NCBI RefSeq assembly: GCF_016745505.1
Contig: NZ_JAERUC010000153.1
Location: 32,915 to 96,914 of the forward strand
DNA length: 64,000 nucleotides
Direction of reading: 5' to 3'
Source of the DNA: Streptomyces silvae
GTDB taxonomy: Bacteria > Actinomycetota > Actinomycetes > Streptomycetales > Streptomycetaceae
This document shows, piece by piece, positions 58,423 to 64,000 of the stretch. Both the position numbers and the translations under genes were made by a program. Below the pieces are notes generated by a model. The model had not been told where the DNA came from. It made no database searches and was given only the letters and a program-made list of their open reading frames with translations. The number at the start of each line of letters is the position of its first letter. Within the stretch, counting starts at the first letter, position 1.

Positions 58423-58859
58423 GCGAGGCTCCAGGAGACCGTGCCGTTCTGCGTGACCAGGACGGCCAGGACGACCAGGTCGGCGATGCCGAGGCCCAGC
58501 CCGAGCAGGGCGCGGCCCCGCCGTGCGGTCGAGCGGGCGAGGGCGATGAGCGCCATGACGATGGCGACGGGCCCCAGCAGGATGTTCATCACGAGGAGGC
58601 CGAGCAGCCCGAGCACGAACGAGGCGACGGCGAGCCCGTCGGCCTCCCGGGAGGCGGGACGGCTCCCGGCCGAAGGCGCCGGGGACTCCTCGCCGGAACG
58701 GGCGCCCGAGGAAGGCGCCTCGGCCGAACGAGCCTCACCGGCACGGGAGTCGGCGGAACGGGAGTCGGCGCCACGGCCTGCGTCGGAACGGGCGTCATCG
58801 GCACGCGAGTCACCGGAGACGGCCTCGCGCAGAGCGGTGCGTGCGGTGGTGAGAGTCAT
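58416..58859 (-). CDS. DUF4190 membrane protein with repetitive N-terminus
   Basis: 147 residues. The first ~75 are Arg/Ser/Ala/Asp/Glu repeats (RSDAGRGADSRSADSRAGEA pattern), encoded by degenerate ~15-nt repeats. Then come two membrane helices of a DUF4190 unit (LAVASFVLGLLGLLVMNILLG, and LGLGLGIADLVVLAVLV). The function of DUF4190 is not known. AAGGAG 7 nt before the ATG. It follows the 51-residue gene by 15 nt and forms an operon with it. Confidence 0.78.
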   Translation of the reverse strand: MTLTTARTALREAVSGDSRADDARSDAGRGADSRSADSRAGEARSAEAPSSGARSGEESPAPSAGSRPASREADGLAVASFVLGLLGLLVMNILLGPVAIVMALIALARSTARRGRALLGLGLGIADLVVLAVLVTQNGTVSWSLAG

Positions 58860-58874
58860 GGTGCGTCTCCTTCG

Positions 58875-59030
58875 TCAGCGGGTGCGGCGGGCGAGGCGTT
58901 CACGGACACCGAAGACCGCCAGCCAGAGGCCGATCACGGCCGCGGCGGTCAGGGTCACGGGCAGCGGAAGATGCGCGACCGCTCCGAGGACGACCCCCAG
59001 CAGGAGCAGTGCGGCGACGAGGACGAACAT
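58875..59030 (-). CDS. Small two-helix membrane protein (51 residues)
   Basis: MFVLVAALLLLGVVLGAVAH forms helix one, and a second helix (VTLTAAAVIGLWLAVFGV) precedes a basic end (RERLARRTR). It lies just upstream of the DUF4190 gene on the same strand. The start lacks a strong ribosome site, but codon usage and hydrophobic pattern support a real gene. Function unknown. Confidence 0.7.
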   Translation of the reverse strand: MFVLVAALLLLGVVLGAVAHLPLPVTLTAAAVIGLWLAVFGVRERLARRTR

Positions 59031-59063
59031 GTCCGGCCTTTCTGCGAGCTTTGAGAGTACGAC

Positions 59064-59129
59064 TGTTCACTGACTTCCGAGTCTAGACCCTCCACCCCTT
59101 CCAAGACTCGGAGAACGGTTGTTTACTGA
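59064..59129. promoter_or_regulatory. Repeated GTTYACTGA half-sites and inverted repeat before the DesT-like TetR
   Basis: TGTTCACTGA (59064-59073) and TGTTTACTGA (59120-59129) flank the inverted repeat CCGAGTCT ... AGACTCGG (59077-59084 / 59104-59111). GTTCACT is the half-site I recall for DesT/FabR-type TetRs, and the adjacent regulator belongs to that group. Confidence 0.45.
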
Positions 59130-59134
59130 ATGGC

Positions 59135-59776
59135 ATGAGTCACACCATCGGCATCCGTCAGGCCCAGAAGCTGAAGACGCGGCAGGGGCTGCTCGACGCA
59201 GCCCTGGGACTGCTGGAGCACCAGAGCCTGAGCAGCCTGGGCCTGCGTGAGGTGACGCGGGCCGTGGGCGTGACGCCGACGGCCTTCTACCGGCACTTCG
59301 ACGGCACGGCGGCCCTGGGCGTCGCCCTCGTCGAGGAGACCCTGGACAGCCTGCACGGCATGATCGGCGCGATCCTCGCCGACACGGGGGACAGCGAGGA
59401 GCGGCTCGACCGCAGCGTCGAGCTGATAGCACGTCATGTCACGGCGCAGCCCGCCCATTTCCGCTTCATCGCCCGCGAACAGCACGGCGGTGTCGGAGAG
59501 GTGCGCGAGGCCATCGCCGCCCAGCTGCGCGGCTTCGCCGAGGAGGTCGCCGAGGCGCTGGGCGCGGAGCCCGAGTCGGCGGGCTGGAGCCGGGAGGACC
59601 TCCTGATGCTGGGCGGGCTGTACGTCGACCACATGGTGCTCACGACCTCGGCGCTGCTGGACGCCGGCCCGGAGGGCGAGCGGGAGGTCGTCCGGGTGGC
59701 GCGGCGCCGGCTGCGGCTGGTCACGGTGGGCCGGGCCCACTGGCTGGACGGAGAGGCCCTAGGGTCGGAATCATGA
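59135..59776 (+). CDS. TetR-family regulator of the FabR/DesT type
   Basis: 213 residues. The N-terminal part (QKLKTRQGLLDAALGLLEHQ, SSLGLREVTRAVGV, TPTAFYRHFDGTAALGVALVEE) follows the FabR/DesT pattern closely, a group that senses acyl-CoA saturation. The rest is a helical ligand domain. Its TGA overlaps the ATG of the following hydrolase (ATGA), so the two are translated together. The operator candidates upstream are GTTCACT-like half-sites. Confidence 0.86.
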   Translation: MSHTIGIRQAQKLKTRQGLLDAALGLLEHQSLSSLGLREVTRAVGVTPTAFYRHFDGTAALGVALVEETLDSLHGMIGAILADTGDSEERLDRSVELIARHVTAQPAHFRFIAREQHGGVGEVREAIAAQLRGFAEEVAEALGAEPESAGWSREDLLMLGGLYVDHMVLTTSALLDAGPEGEREVVRVARRRLRLVTVGRAHWLDGEALGSES

Positions 59777-60606
59777 GCGACTGGACCCTGGACCGGACCT
59801 TCGACAGCTCCTCGGGTGAGGTGCGCTGGGACGTGCTGGGCCCGGAGCAGGCCCCGCCGGTGGTCCTGGTGCACGGCACGCCCTTCTCCTCGTACGTCTG
59901 GCGCGGCATCGCCCGGGGCCTGGCGCAGGACCACCGGGTGTACGTCTGGGACCTGCCGGGTTACGGCGCCTCCGCGCAGTACGCCGGCCAGGACGTGTCG
60001 CTCGGCGCCCAGGGCCGCGTGCTCGCCGAGCTCCTCGGCCACTGGGGGCTCACCGAACCGGCCGTGGCCGCCCATGACTTCGGGGGCTGTGTCGCCCTGC
60101 GCGCCCACCTCCTGCACGGCGCCCGCTACCGCCGCCTGGCCCTCGTCGACCCGGTGGCGCTGTCCCCCTGGGGCTCGCCCGCCTACCGGCTGCTCGGCGG
60201 CCGCGCCGAGGTCTTCGGCGAGCTGTCGCCGGACCTGCACCGTGCGCTGGTACGCGAGTACGTCGGCTCGGCGAGCCACCGGGGGCTGCACCCGGCGGTG
60301 CTGGACCGGCTCGTCGCCCCCTGGTGCAGTGAGGCCGGACAGCCCGCGTTCTACCGGCAGATCACCCAGAACGACCAGCGGTTCACCGACGAGATCCAGC
60401 ACCGCTACGGGGAGCTGGAGCTGCCCGTGCTGGTGTGCTGGGGCGCGGAGGACACCTGGATCCCGGTGGCCCGCGGCCATGAGCTGGCCGGGATGATCCC
60501 GGGTGCCGAGCTGCGGCTGATCGAAGGGGCCGGGCATCTCGTCCAGGAGGACGCGCCCGCCGAGCTGACGGCCGCCCTCACCCGTTTCCTGCGTACAGCT
60601 CCGTGA
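59773..60606 (+). CDS. Alpha/beta-hydrolase of the haloalkane dehalogenase/epoxide hydrolase type
   Basis: 277 residues. HGTPFSS (34-40) is the oxyanion loop. The nucleophile is Asp102 in AAHDFGG, which points to dehalogenase or epoxide hydrolase chemistry rather than an esterase. A cap domain follows, with WGAEDTWIP (acid) and GAGHLVQEDAP (His) near the end. The ATG overlaps the stop of the TetR gene. Its 3' end overlaps the convergent WYL gene by 29 bp. Possible substrates include lipid epoxides, given the regulator type. Confidence 0.87.
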   Translation: MSDWTLDRTFDSSSGEVRWDVLGPEQAPPVVLVHGTPFSSYVWRGIARGLAQDHRVYVWDLPGYGASAQYAGQDVSLGAQGRVLAELLGHWGLTEPAVAAHDFGGCVALRAHLLHGARYRRLALVDPVALSPWGSPAYRLLGGRAEVFGELSPDLHRALVREYVGSASHRGLHPAVLDRLVAPWCSEAGQPAFYRQITQNDQRFTDEIQHRYGELELPVLVCWGAEDTWIPVARGHELAGMIPGAELRLIEGAGHLVQEDAPAELTAALTRFLRTAP

Positions 60607-61549
60607 CGGCGGCCGCGGCCTCGGCGAGCACCCGGCGGGCCTCCGGCGGTGACAGCACTTCGAGGTTCGGGCCGAAGGAGAGCAGGGAGCGCGCCCACGC
60701 GAGTTCCGGCACGGCGAGCTCCGCCAGCAGCCACTCCCCCGCCGCCTCCTGATCGGGCACCGGCGGCCCGGTCAGCACCCCGGTGTGGAGGCGTACGAAG
60801 AGGTCCGACCGGGAGCGGTGCACCCGCACCCGGAGCCGTACGTCCCCGGGCCGCTCCTCGACCTGCCGGCGCAGCTCCTCCCATACGTCGGCGGGCTCCA
60901 CGCCCGCCCGGCGCACCACGGGCTCCTCGGTGACGACCGCCCGCCCCACCCGGTCAGCGCGGAAGAGCCGGGGTGCGCCGTCCAGATCGGCGATCAGGTA
61001 CCAGACACCCGCCTTCACCACGAGGCCGTACGGGTCGACGGTGTAGACGCGCGGGGTGTCCGTGCCGCTGTGCCGGTAGTGCAGCAGCAGCCGCCGGTCG
61101 GCGAAGACCGCGTCGTGCAGCTCGCCCACGTCGACGGCGGCCCGGGGGCCGCTCATCCAGCGGACCGGGTCAACCAGGATGCGCCGGCTGGTCTGTTCGG
61201 CGGCGGGCCGGTGCGGCGCCGGGAGCGCGGCCATCACCTTGCGCAGGGCGGAGCCGAGCGCGTCGTCCAGCCCGAGCGCCGCGTGGGCCCCCTGCGCGGC
61301 GAGGACGAACAGGGCACGCGCCTCGTCGGCGGTGAGGCCGGTGACATCGGTACGGAAGCCCGGCAGCAGGGCGATCCCCCCGTTGCGCCCCCGCTCCGCG
61401 TACACGGGCACCCCGGCGGCCGAGAGCGCCTCGACGTCCCGGTAGATGGTGCGTACGGAGACTTCGAGGCGCTCGGCCAGCTCACCGGCGGGGACCAGCC
61501 CACGGGTCTGGAGCAGCAGCAGGACGGAGAGCAGCCGGTCGGACTTCAC
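60578..61549 (-). CDS. WYL-domain transcriptional regulator
   Basis: 323 residues. An HTH_11 winged helix (1-60: RLLSVLLLLQTRGLVPAGEL, LEVSVRTIYRDVEALSAAG) and a WYL domain (about 140-215: LLLHYRHSG, VDPYGLVVKAGVWYLIADLDG, RLFRADRV) are followed by a C-terminal WCX extension. Such proteins often bind nucleic acid or small ligands. GTG start. Its gene runs into the 3' end of the hydrolase gene. Confidence 0.9.
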   Translation of the reverse strand: MKSDRLLSVLLLLQTRGLVPAGELAERLEVSVRTIYRDVEALSAAGVPVYAERGRNGGIALLPGFRTDVTGLTADEARALFVLAAQGAHAALGLDDALGSALRKVMAALPAPHRPAAEQTSRRILVDPVRWMSGPRAAVDVGELHDAVFADRRLLLHYRHSGTDTPRVYTVDPYGLVVKAGVWYLIADLDGAPRLFRADRVGRAVVTEEPVVRRAGVEPADVWEELRRQVEERPGDVRLRVRVHRSRSDLFVRLHTGVLTGPPVPDQEAAGEWLLAELAVPELAWARSLLSFGPNLEVLSPPEARRVLAEAAAAVTELYAGNG

Positions 61550-61566
61550 GGCACCATCATGACGGG

Positions 61567-61615
61567 ACCGGGCGCGGGACCCGGCGCGGGACCCGGCCGG
61601 GGCGCTGGGCCCGGT
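61567..61615 (-). terminator. GC-rich hairpin after the thioesterase gene
   Basis: ACCGGGC and GCCCGGT enclose direct repeats of GCGGGACCCGGC. It lies 3 nt beyond the stop of the thioesterase gene and could end its transcript. Confidence 0.5.
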
Positions 61616-61618
61616 GTC

Positions 61619-62494
61619 TCAGCCGCGGGGCGCGCGGGCGAGCTGGCGGGACTGGGCGACCAGTCGGCCGGCGCTGTCCCAGACGTCCGCGTCCTCCTCC
61701 AGGAAGCCGCCCGCGAGGTTGCGGGTGGTGATGGAGACGCGCAGCGGCCCGGGGGCCGGGCGGCAGCGGATGTGGGTGGTGAGCTCGATGGTGGGCGTCC
61801 AGCCCTTCAGCCCCAGCTCGAACGAGGTCGGCGGCAGCGCGTCCACGGTGAGCAGCAGCGACAGCGGGTCCGCGTCGCGGCCGTCGGCGAGCCCGAACCA
61901 GCCCCGCATCTCGCCCTTGCCCGACGGTGCGCCGATCGCCCAGCCGACGGTCGCCGGGTCGAGCTTGATGTCCAGCCGTTCGGTGATGGCCGAGCTGCCG
62001 GGGATCGGCGCCGTGCCGTCGCTCGCGCCGAGGCACTGGTCCCGGGGCGGCATGGCCGGCGGCTCGGCGGTCGTACGGACCTCCTCGCTCAGGCCGTCCA
62101 GGTCGCCGTAGGTGGCCAGCACGCGGATGCGCTCGACCTCCGTGCCGTCCTCAGCGAACTGGAAGAGCGAGGCCTGGCCGGTGGAGAGCGTGCGGCCGGT
62201 GCGGACGACCTGGGTGCGGATCACGGCGGGGCCGGGGACGGAGGCCGTGAGGTAGTGCGCGGAGACCGAGAAGGGGTCGGAGTGCGGGAGCGCCTGGCCG
62301 AGCGCGCGTCCCAGCATGGCGAGCAGATAGCCGCCGTTGACCGCGTGGATGATCGTCCATCCCGCGGAGAGTTCCGCGTCGTAGACGCCTTCCTCCCGGA
62401 GCGTGACGGCGGTGTCGCGGTCGAATTCGCTGTCACCGATGGTCGCCTGTACCGCGTCTACCGCGCGCGACTCCTGCGCTGCTGCCTGTGCCAT
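61619..62494 (-). CDS. Acyl-CoA thioesterase-like double hotdog protein
   Basis: 291 residues from ATG 62494 (a GTG 9 nt upstream is possible). The first hotdog is about 15-135 (YDAELSAGWTIIHAVNGGYLLAML, SAHYLTASVPGPAVI, RTGRTLSTGQASLFQ). The second is about 170-290, with LDIKLDPATVGWAIG, TPTIELTTHIRC and WDSAGRLVAQSRQLA. It belongs to the TesB-like family of two fused thioesterase folds. The -10 TAGCGT sits 7 nt before the ATG (leaderless), with an operator-like palindrome over the -35, in line with fatty-acid control. Confidence 0.88.
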   Translation of the reverse strand: MAQAAAQESRAVDAVQATIGDSEFDRDTAVTLREEGVYDAELSAGWTIIHAVNGGYLLAMLGRALGQALPHSDPFSVSAHYLTASVPGPAVIRTQVVRTGRTLSTGQASLFQFAEDGTEVERIRVLATYGDLDGLSEEVRTTAEPPAMPPRDQCLGASDGTAPIPGSSAITERLDIKLDPATVGWAIGAPSGKGEMRGWFGLADGRDADPLSLLLTVDALPPTSFELGLKGWTPTIELTTHIRCRPAPGPLRVSITTRNLAGGFLEEDADVWDSAGRLVAQSRQLARAPRG

Positions 62495-62501
62495 GGAATG
62501 C

Positions 62502-62531
62502 ACGCTACACCGATCGTATTACTGAGCGGTA
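62502..62531 (-). promoter_or_regulatory. Leaderless thioesterase promoter with palindrome TACTGAGCGGTA
   Basis: -10 TAGCGT (62507-62502, minus) lies 7 nt before the ATG. The near-palindrome TACTG-AG-CGGTA (62520-62531) covers the -35 position and resembles TACCG-N2-CGGTA TetR sites known from lipid genes. Confidence 0.5.
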
Positions 62532-62545
62532 GCTTTTTGTTGCGT

Positions 62546-63217
62546 TCAGATGACGGCCGAGGTCTCCTCGGCCGTGGCCGAGCGCCGGTTGTAGGCGCGC
62601 GGGGCCCGCCAGTGGAAGCGCATGGCCAGCAGCCGGAGGACGAACGCGGTGATCGCGGCGGCGCCGCTGGTGTAGGCGCCGAGGGCGTCGAAGCGGATGC
62701 AGAGGACGACCATGACGGCGCCGACGATCGCGGGCACGGCGTACAGGTCGCGGTCCCAGCGCAGCAGCGAGGGCACCTCGTTGGCCAGGACGTCGCGCAG
62801 CACACCGCCGCCGACCGCGGTGGCCAGCCCGAGGGCGGCGGACGAGGTGAGGCCGAGCCCGTACTCGTACGCCTTGATCGTGCCGGACACGCAGAAGAGC
62901 CCGAGGCCCGCCGCGTCGAAGACGTTGACGCCGACCTGGATCCGCTCCACGTGCGGGTGCAGGAAGAAGACCAGGGCGGCGGCGATCAGGGGGGTCACGA
63001 AGTAGCCGAGGTCCGTGAAGGCCGCCGGGGGGATCGCGCCGATGATCACATCACGGAAGATCCCTCCGCCCAGCGCTGTGACCTCGGCGAGGACCGCGAT
63101 GCCGAAGACATCGAAGTTCTTGCGTACGGCGAGCAGGGCGCCCGAGATCGCGAAGACGAAGATCCCGACGATGTCGAGCGCATGCTGGACGGAGGGGGTG
63201 AAGAGTTCGTTGAGCAC
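62546..63217 (-). CDS. TRIC/UPF0126 family cation channel
   Basis: 223 residues with seven hydrophobic segments arranged as two repeats, each holding a glycine-rich kinked helix: EVTALGGGIFRDVIIGAIPP and ATAVGGGVLRDVLANEVPSLL. Bacterial members form trimeric, mostly potassium-permeable channels. GTG start without a ribosome site; ATTGTG (63224-63229, i.e. CACAAT on the minus strand) six bases upstream suggests a leaderless transcript. Confidence 0.92.
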   Translation of the reverse strand: MLNELFTPSVQHALDIVGIFVFAISGALLAVRKNFDVFGIAVLAEVTALGGGIFRDVIIGAIPPAAFTDLGYFVTPLIAAALVFFLHPHVERIQVGVNVFDAAGLGLFCVSGTIKAYEYGLGLTSSAALGLATAVGGGVLRDVLANEVPSLLRWDRDLYAVPAIVGAVMVVLCIRFDALGAYTSGAAAITAFVLRLLAMRFHWRAPRAYNRRSATAEETSAVI

Positions 63218-63235
63218 CGGGCAATTGTGCCGGTA

Positions 63236-64000
63236 CTACTCCTTCGTCTTGTCCTCCGCACCCGTGGGCGTCGCGGACGCACCCTTGTCGTCCGTCTCGG
63301 CGGCGGGCTCGGGGGCCTCCTCCGACGCCTCGGGCTCGGCGGGCGTCTCCGGCTCGGCGGGCTCGGGAGCCTCCTCCGCCACGGACGCGGTCACCGCCGG
63401 CTCCGCGGGGGCCGCGGACTTCACCGTGATGACGTCCGCGACGAGCGGCGCGTCCCCCGGGGCCTGGTCCTCGCCGTTCTCCGGGTGGTGGCACGCCACC
63501 TGGTGCCCGGTCTTCAGCTGGAGCAGCGGCGGCTCGGTGGTCTTGCAGACCTGCGTCGCCTTCCAGCACCGGGTGTGGAAGCGGCAGCCGCTCGGCGGCG
63601 AGATCGGCGACGGCACATCGCCCTTGAGCAGGATGCGGTCGCTCTTGGCACCGCGCCGGCGCGGGTCCGGCACGGGCACCGCGGACATCAGCGCCTTCGT
63701 GTACGGGTGCATCGGCGCCTCGTACAGCGAGGTACGGTCCGCGAGCTCGACGATCTTGCCGAGGTACATGACCGCGATCCGGTCCGAGACATGGCGGATG
63801 ACCGACAGGTCGTGCGCGATGATCATGTACGTGAGCCCGAGCTCGTCCTGGAGGTCGTCCAGCAGGTTCACCACCTGCGCCTGGATCGACACGTCCAGCG
63901 CCGAGACCGGTTCGTCGGCGACGACCAGCTTCGGCTTGAGGGCGAGCGCCCGCGCGATGCCGATGCGCTGGCGCTGGCCGCCGGAGAACTCGTGCGGATA
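63236..64000 (-). CDS. Oligopeptide ABC transporter ATPase, C-terminal part (partial)
   Basis: 254 residues to the stop; the gene runs off the right edge, so the Walker A is outside. The visible part starts YPHEFSGGQRQRIGIARALA (ABC signature), then VVADEPVSALDV (Walker B), an H-loop in MIIAHDLSVIRH, and the OppF/DppF C-terminal domain with CRFHTRCWKATQVC. The type is peptide/nickel ABC import. After this comes an unusual ~75-residue Ala/Glu/Pro-rich acidic tail. No terminator lies in the 18 nt before the next gene. Confidence 0.93.
   Translation of the reverse strand, partial: YPHEFSGGQRQRIGIARALALKPKLVVADEPVSALDVSIQAQVVNLLDDLQDELGLTYMIIAHDLSVIRHVSDRIAVMYLGKIVELADRTSLYEAPMHPYTKALMSAVPVPDPRRRGAKSDRILLKGDVPSPISPPSGCRFHTRCWKATQVCKTTEPPLLQLKTGHQVACHHPENGEDQAPGDAPLVADVITVKSAAPAEPAVTASVAEEAPEPAEPETPAEPEASEEAPEPAAETDDKGASATPTGAEDKTKE

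Noticed and set aside
1..64000. tRNA/rRNA genes, CRISPR arrays, insertion sequences, attachment sites or a biosynthetic gene cluster
   Set aside because: No cloverleaf, regular spacer array, transposase, integrase or PKS/NRPS/terpene genes were seen. The TetR-rich content alone is normal for Streptomyces.

Overview
The window is high-GC (about 70%+) actinobacterial chromosome and almost certainly comes from a Streptomyces. The evidence is the strong G/C bias at third codon positions, frequent GTG/TTG starts, leaderless promoters, abundant TetR regulators and long GC-rich terminators. The gene order ligA, rmdB, gatCAB, cdgC, ilvBNC, serA, leuB, ilvE, cimA is, as I recall, the core-chromosome order of S. 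coelicolor (about SCO5490-SCO5530). I see no rRNA, tRNA, CRISPR array, insertion sequence, prophage or secondary-metabolite cluster.

Left part (1-24.7 kb): the 3' end of a secreted GH30-like glycosidase with a ricin-type lectin domain is followed by a block dominated by minus-strand biosynthetic genes. These are cimA, an operon of fused urease gamma/beta, divergent urease alpha, agmatine deiminase and TetR, then ilvE, leuB, a 41-residue ORF, a TetR divergent from a GH3 beta-glucosidase, and pruA/putB divergent from a PucR-type regulator. An aldo/keto reductase divergent from an HTH regulator, serA, and ilvB-ilvN-ilvC complete the block. Together these make branched-chain amino acids, including isoleucine through citramalate, make serine, and degrade proline. 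cimA and ilvB are each preceded by a leader peptide (containing Ile-Ile, and Ile-Leu-Val-Leu, respectively) and an intrinsic terminator with a T-run, the layout of classical transcription attenuators.

Middle part (24.7-48.9 kb): the c-di-GMP protein CdgC, a D-2-hydroxyacid dehydrogenase divergent from an aldo/keto reductase, a sugar-dehydrogenase-like lipoprotein, and a large LuxR (LAL) regulator coupled to a 53-residue ORF. Next come a membrane protein, a GNAT acetyltransferase, an MMPL transporter, a Tat-exported phospholipase C, the gatC-gatA-(80 aa)-gatB amidotransferase operon, the second c-di-GMP protein RmdB, and ligA.

Right part (48.9-64 kb): a core-MetE-like protein, SDR, LOG family, DUF427, an alpha/beta hydrolase that seems to lack its catalytic Ser and His, and mnmA. 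These are followed by a Tat-exported amidase, a cysteine desulfurase (the sulfur supplier expected for MnmA), a Ser/Thr kinase with an extracellular lectin domain, two TetR regulators, small membrane proteins, a coupled TetR-hydrolase pair, a WYL regulator, a thioesterase, a TRIC/UPF0126 channel and the C-terminal part of an oligopeptide ABC ATPase.

The most unusual system is the four-gene ureAB-ureC-aguA-tetR operon (2581-6712). It encodes a urease-like enzyme with all metal ligands but an altered substrate pocket and no nickel-insertion genes nearby. It is co-transcribed with the enzyme that makes N-carbamoylputrescine, a substituted urea, and with a regulator whose likely twin operators cover the -35 and -10 boxes. 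I propose that it may be an agmatine-to-putrescine (ureido-hydrolysing) pathway rather than a true urease.
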